Positions 24,491 to 32,643 of a DNA stretch of 64,000 bases are shown here, piece by piece. Origin of the DNA: Pseudoroseicyclus tamaricis (GTDB lineage: Bacteria > Pseudomonadota > Alphaproteobacteria > Rhodobacterales > Rhodobacteraceae); NCBI RefSeq assembly GCF_012070395.1, contig NZ_JAAFYS010000001.1:908001-972000 (forward strand), given 5' to 3'. The notes beneath the pieces were generated by a model that was not told where the DNA came from, did no database searches, and worked only from the letters and a program-made list of their open reading frames with translations. The translations under genes and the position numbers were made by a program. Position 1 is the stretch's first letter, and each line of letters starts with the position of its first letter.

Positions 24491-25786
24491 ATGACTCAGC
24501 TTACTCGTCGGCGCTTCATGCAGACCACCGCGGCGGGGGCAGCGGCCTCTGCGCTCGGCGGCCGGGCCTTCGCGCAGGACACCGCCCAGATCCGCCACTT
24601 CTGGTGGGGCAACCCCGAGCGGGATCGCCGCACCTTCGCCGTGATCGACATCTTCAACGAGGCGCATCCCAACATCCAGGTCACGGGCGAGACGGTCGGC
24701 TTCGGCGACTACTTCCCCAAGTTGACCACGCAGATCGCCGGCGGCAACATGCCTGACGTGATTCAGCACGGCTACGGCGCCATCTTCGAATACATCGAGC
24801 GCGGCGCCATCCTGCCTCTCGACGAATACGTCGGCAACACCATCGACCTGAGCGGCATCGACGACTCGGCCATCCAGGCCGGCACCTTCGACGGCCAGCT
24901 CTACGCCCTCTCCATCGGCGCCAACGCGCATATGGCGATGTACAACAAGGCCATGTACGAGGCCGCCGGCATCACCGCCGGTGACGGCTTCGACCCCTAT
25001 GGCTGGACGTATGACGACGTGAAGCGCATCGCCGTCGCCGTCTCGGAAGCCACGCCCGACGGTGTCTACGGCACCGACGACAACACCGCCAACTGGCAGA
25101 ACTTCTCCGACTTCGTCGTGCAGCGCGGCGGCCAGCTCTACAACGAGGACGATACCATCGGCGCCACCGTCGAGATGCTCGTCGAGTACTGGAACATCTG
25201 GAAGGACATCCGCGACGCGGGCGGTGCCCCTCCGGGCCCCGCCTCCGCCGGGCTCGTCAGTGCCGACATGGCCGACTGGGGCATCGTCACCGGCCAGACA
25301 GCGACGACCTACCAGTGGTCAAACCAGCTCGTCGGCGTGCAGGCGCTGCTGCAGGATCCGGTCGGCGCGGCGATGTTCCCCAACACCGCCGACATGGTGC
25401 CGGGCTCCTACGTCCAGCCCAGCCAGTTCATCTGCCTGACGCGCGACACCTCCAACGCCGAGGCGGCGACCACCTACATGAACGCCTTCGTCAACATGAC
25501 CGAGATGACCAACGTTCTCGGCCTCGAGCGCGGCATCCCGGCCAACACCGAGGCGCGCAACGCCCTCATCCCCACCCTGACGGAGGCCGAGGCGGCCTCG
25601 GTCGAATACTTCGACGGCATCCGCGGCAAGACCGCCGAGCTGCCGCCGCCGTTCCCCTCCGGGGCGAACGAGGTGGAGGAGACCTACAAGCGTGTTGCCA
25701 CCGGCGTGCTGCTGGAGCAGTCGTCGATGGAAGACGCCGCGCAGGACTTCATCGACCAGGCCAACTTCGTTCTCAGCCGCAACTGA
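24491..25786 (+). CDS. ABC sugar transporter, periplasmic substrate-binding protein (CUT1)
   Basis: 431 residues. A Tat-type signal (TRRRFMQTTAAGAAASALGG, cleavage near AFAQ) exports it folded. The mature protein is a family 1 solute-binding protein: HFWWGNPERDRRTF, GGNMPDVIQHGYGAIFEYI, GAILPLDEYVG, GQLYALSIGANAHMAMYNKAMYEAAG and several surface Trp/Tyr suited to sugar stacking. AAGGGAGGAG precedes the ATG. First gene of a five-gene operon (binding protein, two permeases, ATPase, oxidoreductase). The linked GH43 gene suggests xylo- or arabino-oligosaccharides; the exact ligand is unknown. Confidence 0.92.
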   Translation: MTQLTRRRFMQTTAAGAAASALGGRAFAQDTAQIRHFWWGNPERDRRTFAVIDIFNEAHPNIQVTGETVGFGDYFPKLTTQIAGGNMPDVIQHGYGAIFEYIERGAILPLDEYVGNTIDLSGIDDSAIQAGTFDGQLYALSIGANAHMAMYNKAMYEAAGITAGDGFDPYGWTYDDVKRIAVAVSEATPDGVYGTDDNTANWQNFSDFVVQRGGQLYNEDDTIGATVEMLVEYWNIWKDIRDAGGAPPGPASAGLVSADMADWGIVTGQTATTYQWSNQLVGVQALLQDPVGAAMFPNTADMVPGSYVQPSQFICLTRDTSNAEAATTYMNAFVNMTEMTNVLGLERGIPANTEARNALIPTLTEAEAASVEYFDGIRGKTAELPPPFPSGANEVEETYKRVATGVLLEQSSMEDAAQDFIDQANFVLSRN

Positions 25787-25808
25787 GACCGATCCCTCCA
25801 ACCGAGAA

Positions 25809-25832
25809 GGGGGCGCCCGCAGCGGGCGCCCC
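25809..25832 (+). other. intercistronic stem-loop after binding-protein gene
   Basis: GGGGCGCCCGC and GCGGGCGCCCC form an 11-bp perfect stem with a minimal loop, in the 61-base gap between the substrate-binding protein and the first permease. No T-run follows. Such structures commonly protect the 5' part of the mRNA so the binding protein is made in excess over the membrane parts. Confidence 0.65.
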
Positions 25833-25847
25833 TGGAAGGCACTCCTG

Positions 25848-26738
25848 ATGCAAAAATTCCTCAGAAAGAGCGGGCCGGCCTACCTGTTCCTCACCCCGTG
25901 GTTTCTGGGGTTCTTCTGCCTGGCGCTGGGGCCGATCCTCGCCTCGCTCTACCTGTCGTTCACCAAGTACGACATCATCAACCCGCCGGTCTGGCAGGGT
26001 CTGGCCAACTACGAGTTCATGTTCTGCTGCGACCGCCGGTTCAAGCAGGCGTTCTCGGTCACCTTCGCCTTCGTCTTCCTCTCCGTGCCGCTGAAGCTGG
26101 CCTTCGCACTCGGCGTGGCCATGGTGCTCGACAAGGGCATCCGCGCCATCGGCTGGTACCGGGCGCTCTTCTACCTGCCCTCGATCCTCGGCGGCTCCAT
26201 CGCCGTGGCGATCCTCTGGCGGCAGCTCTTCGACTATAACGGCGTGGTCAATTCCTTCCTGCGGATCTTCGGCATCGAGGGGGAATACTGGCTCTCCGAC
26301 CCGAATTATTCGCTCTACACCATCGTGCTGCTGGCCATCTGGCAGTTCGGCTCGCCGATGCTGATCTTCCTCGCCGGCCTGCGCGCCATTCCGCAGGATC
26401 TCTACGAGGCGGCGGAGATCGACGCGGCCGGCAAGTGGCGGCAGTTCTTCTCGATCACCATCCCGATGCTGGCGCCGGTGATCTTCTTCAACCTCGTCCT
26501 GCAGATGATCGAGGCGTTCAAGAGCTTCACCCATGCCTTCGTGATCTCCGGCGGCAACGGCGCGCCGCTCGACAGCCTGCTCTTCATCACGCTCTACCTC
26601 TACCAGGAAGCGTTCAGCTACTTCCGCATGGGCTATGCCTCGGCGCTCGCCTGGGTGCTGCTCCTCATCATCGCCGTCTTCACCGCCGTCGCCTTCTGGA
26701 CGTCGAAATACTGGGTTCACTACGAGAGCGACCGATGA
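25848..26738 (+). CDS. ABC sugar transporter permease (MalF-like)
   Basis: 296 residues with six predicted membrane helices (YLFLTPWFLGFFCLALGPI first, IIAVFTAVAFWTS last). The EAA loop reads LYEAAEIDAAGKWRQFFSITIPML, the site that docks the ATPase. A typical CUT1 first permease. Its stop overlaps the start of the second permease by four bases (ATGA). The start is the ATG shortly after the intercistronic hairpin. Confidence 0.92.
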   Translation: MQKFLRKSGPAYLFLTPWFLGFFCLALGPILASLYLSFTKYDIINPPVWQGLANYEFMFCCDRRFKQAFSVTFAFVFLSVPLKLAFALGVAMVLDKGIRAIGWYRALFYLPSILGGSIAVAILWRQLFDYNGVVNSFLRIFGIEGEYWLSDPNYSLYTIVLLAIWQFGSPMLIFLAGLRAIPQDLYEAAEIDAAGKWRQFFSITIPMLAPVIFFNLVLQMIEAFKSFTHAFVISGGNGAPLDSLLFITLYLYQEAFSYFRMGYASALAWVLLLIIAVFTAVAFWTSKYWVHYESDR

Positions 26739-27640
26739 CCGACGCCGCACAGACACAACCGTTCGATGCCGTCGCCATGGCCGCGGAGCTGCGCCAGAGA
26801 AAGCGCAGCCGCGACCGCCGGGCCGGCCTGCTCAAGCACGGCTTCCTGATCCTGTGCACCATCATCATGGTGTACCCGCTGATCTGGATGGTCTCCGCCT
26901 CGCTGAAGCCCGACAACGAGATCTTCTCGGAGGCGCTGCGCATCCTGCCCCGGACGCTCCAGCCGGAGAACTACCCCGAGGGCTGGAACGGGCTGACCGT
27001 CAGCTTCACGCGGTTCTTCCTCAACTCCAGCTTCGTCACCATCCTCGCGGTGATCGGCAACCTGATCTCCTGCTCCTTCGCCGCCTACGCCTTCGCGCGG
27101 CTGGAGTTCACGGGGAAGAATGCCTTCTTCGCGATGATGATGGCGACGCTGATGATCCCCTACCACGTGGTGCTCATCCCGCAGTACCTGCTCTTCCTCG
27201 AGATCGGCTGGGTGGACAGCTACCTGCCCCTGATCGTGCCGAAGTTCCTCGCCACGGACGCCTTCTTCGTCTTCCTCATGGTGCAGTTCTTCCGCCAGCT
27301 CCCCCGGGAGCTGGACGAGGCGGCGATGATCGACGGGTGCAGCCCCTTCAAGATCTACTGGGCCATCATCCTGCCGCTCAGCCTGCCGGCCATGGCCACC
27401 GCGGCGATCTTCACCTTCATCTGGACGTGGGAAGACTTCCTCGGCCCGCTGATCTACCTCAACGACGTCAACGACTACACGGTGCCGCTCGCCCTGCGCA
27501 TGTTCCTCGCGCAGGACTCGGTCTCGGAATACGGGCAGATGTTCGCGATGAGCGTGCTGTCGATCCTGCCGATCGTGGTGTTCTTCGTCATCTTCCAGAA
27601 ATTCATCATCCGCGGCATCGCCATGAGCGGACTCAAGTAA
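26735..27640 (+). CDS. ABC sugar transporter permease (MalG-like)
   Basis: 301 residues, six predicted helices (HGFLILCTIIMVYPLIWMV first, VLSILPIVVFFVIFQKFII last). The EAA loop is LDEAAMIDGCSPFKIYWAII, and the C-terminus ends GIAMSGLK, typical for MalG-type CUT1 permeases. Coupled to the first permease by a 4-base overlap; the ATPase gene follows after 9 bases. Confidence 0.92.
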   Translation: MTDAAQTQPFDAVAMAAELRQRKRSRDRRAGLLKHGFLILCTIIMVYPLIWMVSASLKPDNEIFSEALRILPRTLQPENYPEGWNGLTVSFTRFFLNSSFVTILAVIGNLISCSFAAYAFARLEFTGKNAFFAMMMATLMIPYHVVLIPQYLLFLEIGWVDSYLPLIVPKFLATDAFFVFLMVQFFRQLPRELDEAAMIDGCSPFKIYWAIILPLSLPAMATAAIFTFIWTWEDFLGPLIYLNDVNDYTVPLALRMFLAQDSVSEYGQMFAMSVLSILPIVVFFVIFQKFIIRGIAMSGLK

Positions 27641-27649
27641 GGGGGCGAC

Positions 27650-28729
27650 ATGGCAAACGTCAGCATCCACAACCTCGTCAAGCGCTACGCGGCCGCCGAG
27701 GTCATCCACGGCATCAACCTGGAGATCGAGGATGGCGAGTTCCTCGTCCTCGTCGGCCCCTCGGGCTGCGGCAAGTCCACGCTCCTGCGGATGATCGCGG
27801 GGCTGGAGGAGATCTCCGACGGCACCATTTCCATCGGCGACCGCGTCGTGAACGACGTGCCGGCGGCGCAGCGCAACCTGTCGATGGTGTTCCAGTCCTA
27901 CGCGCTCTACCCGCACATGTCGGTGCGCAAGAACCTCGCCTTCGGCCTGAAGAACCTCAAGATGCCGAAGGCCGAGATCGAGCGCCGCTCCAGCGAGGCC
28001 GCGCGCATCCTGCGCATCGAGGAGCTGATGGAGCGCAAGCCCCGCCAGCTCTCCGGCGGGCAGAAGCAGCGGGTCGCCATCGGCCGCGCCATCGTGCGCG
28101 AACCCTCGCTCTTCCTCTTCGACGAGCCGTTGTCGAACCTCGACGCCGAGCTGCGCGTCCAGATGCGGGTGGAGCTCTCCGGCCTCTACGAGCGGCTCGG
28201 CACAACGATGGTCTACGTCACGCACGACCAGACGGAGGCGATGACCATGGCCAAGCGCATCGCCGTCATGCGCGCCGGCATCGTCGAGCAGCTGGGCACG
28301 CCCTACGAGCTCTACAACTTCCCGCGCAACCTCTTCGTCGCCACCTTCATCGGCTCGCCGAAGATGAACATCTTCGAGGGCGAGGCGCGCGGCGACAGCG
28401 TGGTGATCTCCGATTTCGGCCAGCTCTCGCTCGGCCATCCCGTCACCGGCGCCGTCTCCGTCGGCATCCGGCCGGAGCATCTGACGCTCGGCGCGGGCGG
28501 CGACGTCTTCGCCGAGGGGCGCATCAACCTGGTGGAGTACCTCGGCTCGGAGATCTTCGCCTATGTCGACCTGCCCTCCGGCAAGCAGGTGCTGGTGCAC
28601 GATCACGGCCGCTCCGCCCTGAAGCGGGGCGACACCGTCTCGCTCTCCTTCACCCGCGAGGCGGCTCATTACTTCGACGCCGACGAGAATCGCCTGCCCA
28701 TCTTCGACCGCGCCGCCGCGGCGGCCTGA
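27650..28729 (+). CDS. ugpC: ABC sugar transporter ATPase (UgpC/MsmK type)
   Basis: 359 residues. Walker [11 protein letters not shown]-loop [14 protein letters not shown], signature [16 protein letters not shown], Walker [13 protein letters not shown] and switch VTHDQTEAM are complete. A C-terminal regulatory MOP/TOBE-like domain ([11 protein letters not shown]) follows, as in MalK/UgpC. Cytoplasmic motor of this importer; such ATPases can be shared by several CUT1 systems. Symbol used in the generic sense. Confidence 0.92.
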   Translation: MANVSIHNLVKRYAAAEVIHGINLEIEDGEFLVLVGPSGCGKSTLLRMIAGLEEISDGTISIGDRVVNDVPAAQRNLSMVFQSYALYPHMSVRKNLAFGLKNLKMPKAEIERRSSEAARILRIEELMERKPRQLSGGQKQRVAIGRAIVREPSLFLFDEPLSNLDAELRVQMRVELSGLYERLGTTMVYVTHDQTEAMTMAKRIAVMRAGIVEQLGTPYELYNFPRNLFVATFIGSPKMNIFEGEARGDSVVISDFGQLSLGHPVTGAVSVGIRPEHLTLGAGGDVFAEGRINLVEYLGSEIFAYVDLPSGKQVLVHDHGRSALKRGDTVSLSFTREAAHYFDADENRLPIFDRAAAAA

Positions 28730-28750
28730 AGACAGCTGAAGGACACCCCA

Positions 28751-30040
28751 ATGTCTTACGCACTCGTGGGCACCGGTGCCCGCCACAAGATGTTCACCCG
28801 CGCCGTGACGGAGACGTTCGGCACGCCCTCCGACCTCCTCGGGCTCTGCGACAGCAACACCGTCCGCCTCACGCGCTCCGCCGCCTCGGTGCCGGAGAGC
28901 GGCAACGGCGTCGCCACCTACGCGGCGGAGGATTTCGACCGCATGCTGGCGGAGCAGAAGCCCTCCACCGTCATCGTCACGGTGCCGGACAACCATCACC
29001 ACGACTACATCGTCCGCGCGCTCCATGCCGGCTGCGACGTGGTGACCGAAAAGCCGATGACGATGGATCTTGAGAAGCTCAAGGCCATCCTCGACGCGCA
29101 GGAGGAGACGGGGCGCAAGGTCACCGTGACCTTCAACTACCGCTACACCCCGGCGCGCACGCAGCTGAAGGACATCCTCATGAAGGGGACGATCGGCGAG
29201 ATCACGGCGGTCGACTTCCGCTGGCATCTCGACCGCGTCCACGGGGCTGACTACTTCCGCCGCTGGCACCGCAACAAGGAAAACTCCGGCGGCCTGCTCG
29301 TCCACAAGGCCACCCACCATTTCGACCTGATGAACTGGTGGCTGGGCAGCGAGCCTGTGACGGTGCAGGCCAACGGCCAGCGCGGGTTCTACACGCCGCA
29401 GATGGCCGCGGAGCTCGGCCTCGCCGATCACGGCCCCCGCTGCCAGGAATGCGATCTGCCCTGCGACTACCGGCTCGACATCGCCGCCGACGAGGCGCTG
29501 CGCGAGCTCTACCTCGAGGCGGAGGGACAGGACGGCTACATCCGCGACAAGTGCGTCTTCGATGCGGACATCACCATCGAAGACCTCATGCAGCTCTCCG
29601 TCGCCTACCGCAGCGGCGCCACGATGACCTACTCGCTCTGCGCCTATTCCCCGTGGGAGGGGCTGGAGATCCTGTTCTACGGCACCAAGGGCACGCTCTC
29701 GCACCGGCATGTCGAGGTGCACGGCGTCTTCGGCGGCAAGCGCGACGTGGCCGTGAGGGACAACATGGAGACCACGCTCCACCTCGCCGGCCAGCCGCCG
29801 CAGAAGATCGACGTCTGGCATGGCGAGGGCGATCACGGCGGCGCCGACCCGGTGATGCTGGGCTACCTCTTCGACGAAGGCGCGGGGGAGGATCCCTACG
29901 GCCGCACGTCTACCCATGTCGACGGCGCCTGGTCGATCCTCACCGGCATCGCCGGCAACCGCTCCATCGCCGAGGGCGGCAGGACGGTCGAGGTCGACGC
30001 GATGCTGGCGGAGGCCGGCATCCGGCTGCCGCGTGCCTGA
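28751..30040 (+). CDS. Gfo/Idh/MocA family oxidoreductase with inserted cysteine cluster
   Basis: 429 residues. N-terminal NAD(P)-binding Rossmann fold (YALVGTGARHKMF), catalytic EKPMTMDL, and a second domain with FNYRYTPAR and HKATHHFDLMNWWLG holding the substrate-side histidines. An insertion around residues 231-270 has Cys231, Cys234 and Cys238 (CQECDLPC) and Cys268 (DKCVF), which could bind a metal or form disulfides and is not part of the basic family fold. Last gene of the importer operon; expected to oxidise or epimerise the imported sugar in the cytoplasm. Confidence 0.85.
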   Translation: MSYALVGTGARHKMFTRAVTETFGTPSDLLGLCDSNTVRLTRSAASVPESGNGVATYAAEDFDRMLAEQKPSTVIVTVPDNHHHDYIVRALHAGCDVVTEKPMTMDLEKLKAILDAQEETGRKVTVTFNYRYTPARTQLKDILMKGTIGEITAVDFRWHLDRVHGADYFRRWHRNKENSGGLLVHKATHHFDLMNWWLGSEPVTVQANGQRGFYTPQMAAELGLADHGPRCQECDLPCDYRLDIAADEALRELYLEAEGQDGYIRDKCVFDADITIEDLMQLSVAYRSGATMTYSLCAYSPWEGLEILFYGTKGTLSHRHVEVHGVFGGKRDVAVRDNMETTLHLAGQPPQKIDVWHGEGDHGGADPVMLGYLFDEGAGEDPYGRTSTHVDGAWSILTGIAGNRSIAEGGRTVEVDAMLAEAGIRLPRA

Positions 30041-30050
30041 GACGGCCCCT

Positions 30051-30065
30051 GCCGGCTCAGCCGGC
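30051..30065. terminator. shared GC hairpin between convergent genes
   Basis: GCCGGC-TCA-GCCGGC, a 6-bp perfect stem whose loop is the stop codon of the DeoR-type gene read from the other strand. The two convergent genes are only 16 bases apart. It may act on both transcripts, but no T-run is present. Confidence 0.35.
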
Positions 30066-30854
30066 CCGGGCCTTCTCGGCCGCTGCCTCGGCCACCACCA
30101 GCCGGATCCCGGCCTCCTGCACCATGGCGCGATGCTCGGCCGTGATCCCGTCATCGGTGACGATGGTGGAGACGCGGCTGAGCGGGCAGAGCACGAGGCT
30201 GGAGCGGGCGTCGAACTTGGAGCTGTCGACCAGCAGGATCAGCTCGTCGGCCTGGTTGATGAGCTTCTCCTCGGCCTGCACGACGAGGTTGTCCGCCTCC
30301 ATCACCCCGCGCCGGCCCACGCCCTGCGCCCCCATGAACATCTTCTGCGCCACGAAGTGCTTGGAGCCGTCGTTCTCGAAGGGCGACAGGATGATGTTCT
30401 GCTCGCGGTACACCGTGCCGCCGGGGACGATCACGGTGTTCTGGCTGTGGCTGAGCAGGTGGTCGGCGATGGGGAAGGAATTGGTGAAGACCTGCAGGCT
30501 GCGCGGCGTCAGGTAATGCACCATCTGGAAGGTCGTCGTGCCGCCGTTGATGATGATCGCCTCGCCGTCGTGGCACAGCTCCACCGCCGCCTGCGCGATG
30601 GCCCGCTTCTTGCCGACGTTGACGTTGCGGTTGAGCGAGAAGGGCTGCCCGGCGAGGCGCGGCCCGGTCACGGGCGCCAGCGCCTCGGCCCCGCCCCGGC
30701 GCTTGCGCAGCTTCTTCTGCGCGTCGAGCGCCGAGATGTCGCGGCGGACGGTCGCCTCCGAGCTCTGCGTCAGCCCGACGAGATCGTGGATCGTCGCCAG
30801 GGGCCGTTCCTGCAGGACGGAGAGAATGATCATGTGTCGTTCGGCTTCATGCAT
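30057..30854 (-). CDS. DeoR-family transcriptional regulator
   Basis: 265 residues. N-terminal winged helix-turn-helix (AERHMIILSVLQERPLATI, LVGLTQSSEATVRRDISALD) followed by the DeoR sensor domain with INGGTTTFQMVHYL, VFTNSFPIADHLL, IIVPGG-like VIVPGGTVYRE and DSSKFDARSS, the usual ligand site for phosphorylated sugars. The start at MHEAERH is normal for the family; longer frames run through the promoter. It is convergent to the ABC operon and divergent from the GH43 gene, and candidate sites for it precede three transcription units. Most likely a repressor lifted by a sugar phosphate or intermediate. Confidence 0.9.
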   Translation of the reverse strand: MHEAERHMIILSVLQERPLATIHDLVGLTQSSEATVRRDISALDAQKKLRKRRGGAEALAPVTGPRLAGQPFSLNRNVNVGKKRAIAQAAVELCHDGEAIIINGGTTTFQMVHYLTPRSLQVFTNSFPIADHLLSHSQNTVIVPGGTVYREQNIILSPFENDGSKHFVAQKMFMGAQGVGRRGVMEADNLVVQAEEKLINQADELILLVDSSKFDARSSLVLCPLSRVSTIVTDDGITAEHRAMVQEAGIRLVVAEAAAEKARAG

Positions 30855-30931
30855 GCGGTCATCTAGCCGCGTTTCCCGGTCAGACCCAAGATGAAAACGC
30901 CCATCGGCGATCAGCCATGGCCCCTCCCTGA

Positions 30932-30945
30932 CAGAATTTGAGCGA
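30932..30945 (-). promoter_or_regulatory. candidate operator of the carbohydrate regulon, site 3
   Basis: Minus-strand TCGCTCAAATTCTG, which matches 12 of 14 bases with 24401-24414. It lies between the divergent repressor and GH43 genes, ending only three bases before the GH43 ATG, so binding could block both transcription and initiation. It would also allow autoregulation of the repressor. Confidence 0.5.
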
Positions 30946-30948
30946 TAT

Positions 30949-32511
30949 ATGCGCCAGAACCCCATCCTGCCCGGTTTTCACCCCGATCCCTCCATCGTCC
31001 GGGTGGGGGAGTGGTACTACCTCGCTACCTCCACCTTCGAGTGGTTCCCCGGCGTGCGGCTGCACCGCTCCCGCGATCTGTCGAACTGGGAGCTGGTCGG
31101 CCACGCCCTCGACCGCGCCGATCAGCTCGACATGCGCGGCAACCCCGATTCCGGCGGCGTCTGGGCGCCCTGCCTGACCCATGCGCACGGGCGCTTCTGG
31201 CTCGTGTACACCAACATGCGCCGCCACCAGGGCTCGGTGAAGGACGCCTTCAACTACGTGGTGACGGCCGAGAGCATCGAAGGCCCCTGGAGCGCGCCGG
31301 CCTTCCTCAACGCCTCCGGCTTCGACCCCTCGCTCTTCCATGACGAGGACGGGCGCAGCTGGCTCCTCCAGATGTACTGGAGCCACGAGGCCCCGCATTT
31401 CGCCGGCATCTGGGCGCAGGAGTTCGACCGGGAGGCGATGGCGGTGACGGGCGAGCGGCATCTCGTCTTCGAGGGGACCGATCTGGCGCTGACGGAGGGG
31501 CCGCATGTCTACAAGCGGAACGGCTGGTACCACCTGCTGACGGCCGAGGGCGGCACCGGCTACGGCCATGCCTGCACCTGGGCCCGCTCCCGCTCCCTCC
31601 TCGGCCCCTACGAGCTGCACCCGCAGGCGCAGATCCTCACCTCGAAGGATGACCCGGACCACCCCATCCAGCGGGCCGGCCACGGCGACGTGGTGGAGGC
31701 GGCGGATGGCCGCACCTGGCTCGTCCACCTGATGGGCCGCCCGCTTGAGGGCCCCGGCGGTGACCGCCGCTGCGTCCTCGGCCGCGAGACCGGCATCCAG
31801 GAATGCGAGTGGCGCGATGACTGGCTCTGGGTCAAGGGCGGCCCCGCCCCCTCGGCGGAGGTCGACCTGCTCCCCGCGCCCCCGCCGGAGCCGGAGGAAT
31901 TCGACTTCAAGGACGGCCTGCCCAAGACCATGCAATGGCTCCGCACGCCGGAGCCGGAGCGTCTCTTTACCACCGGGGCAGGGGGCCTCACCCTCTTCGG
32001 CCGCGAGAGCATCGGCTCCTTCCACGAGCAGGCCCTCGTCGCCCGCCGGCAGACGGAGGTCAGCTACCGCGCCGAGACGGAGGTCTCCTTCGACCCCGCC
32101 GACAGCCGCGAGCAGGCCGGCCTCACCGCCTATTACTCCCGCCACGCGCTCTACTTCCTGCACCTGACCCGGCTGGAGGGCCGCCGCGTCCTCCGCCTGA
32201 TCGCGGCGGAGGCGAACAGCCGCGGCGGCACCTACTCCTACCCCGGCGAGGTGGTGGCGGTGCCGGACGGCCCCGTGAAGCTGGCGGTCGAGGTCGCCCG
32301 CGAGCGCCTCTGGTTCGAGGCTAATCTCGCCGACGGCTGGCGTCGCGTCGGGCCTGAGCTCGACGCCACCATCCTATCCGACGAAGCCAGCGTGGGCACC
32401 GGCGGCGGCTGCTTCACCGGTGCCTTCGCGGGCGTGTGTTGCGTCGACATGAATGGCCACGCCCGCCCCGCCACCTTCCCCTACTTCCGCTACCACCCTC
32501 GCCCCGACTGA
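30949..32511 (+). CDS. GH43 family beta-xylosidase/arabinofuranosidase
   Basis: 520 residues, no signal peptide, so it works on imported oligosaccharides. The five-bladed propeller has FHPDPSIV (catalytic base Asp13), GFDPSLFHDEDG (pKa-modulating Asp) and TEGPHVYK (acid Glu). A C-terminal beta-sandwich from about residue 330 (FDFKDGLPKTMQWLRTPEP, FTAYYSRHALYFL-like) is typical of XynB-type GH43 (subfamily 11). The most likely reaction is release of xylose from xylo-oligosaccharides. There is no strong Shine-Dalgarno; the candidate operator lies directly ahead of the ATG. A gene-end palindrome follows. Confidence 0.88.
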   Translation: MRQNPILPGFHPDPSIVRVGEWYYLATSTFEWFPGVRLHRSRDLSNWELVGHALDRADQLDMRGNPDSGGVWAPCLTHAHGRFWLVYTNMRRHQGSVKDAFNYVVTAESIEGPWSAPAFLNASGFDPSLFHDEDGRSWLLQMYWSHEAPHFAGIWAQEFDREAMAVTGERHLVFEGTDLALTEGPHVYKRNGWYHLLTAEGGTGYGHACTWARSRSLLGPYELHPQAQILTSKDDPDHPIQRAGHGDVVEAADGRTWLVHLMGRPLEGPGGDRRCVLGRETGIQECEWRDDWLWVKGGPAPSAEVDLLPAPPPEPEEFDFKDGLPKTMQWLRTPEPERLFTTGAGGLTLFGRESIGSFHEQALVARRQTEVSYRAETEVSFDPADSREQAGLTAYYSRHALYFLHLTRLEGRRVLRLIAAEANSRGGTYSYPGEVVAVPDGPVKLAVEVARERLWFEANLADGWRRVGPELDATILSDEASVGTGGGCFTGAFAGVCCVDMNGHARPATFPYFRYHPRPD

Positions 32512-32540
32512 CCGGGGCGCCCCCCCTCTCCGCCGGCACC

Positions 32541-32612
32541 CTGTTTCATCTGGCCAAAAATACCGCGGGGGTCCGGGGGCTGGCCCCGGTCCCGCAATCT
32601 CCACCAGCGCCG
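32541..32612 (+). repeat. gene-end GC-palindrome element, copy 4
   Basis: CTGTTTCATCTGGCC, AAAAATACCGCGGGGG, then GGGGGCTGGCCCC and GGTCCCGC...CCACCAGCGC. It begins about 30 bases after the GH43 stop and has that gene's orientation. Convergent gap 32512-32643. Confidence 0.7.
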
Positions 32613-32643
32613 TCCACCGGATCTCGGGACCCAACGGGACCTC

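Noticed and set aside
26720-30154. Very long open frame antisense to the ABC operon
   Set aside because: It mirrors codon bias of a high-GC genome; composition is Arg/His/Glu-rich without motifs, and the other strand carries five well-recognised genes.
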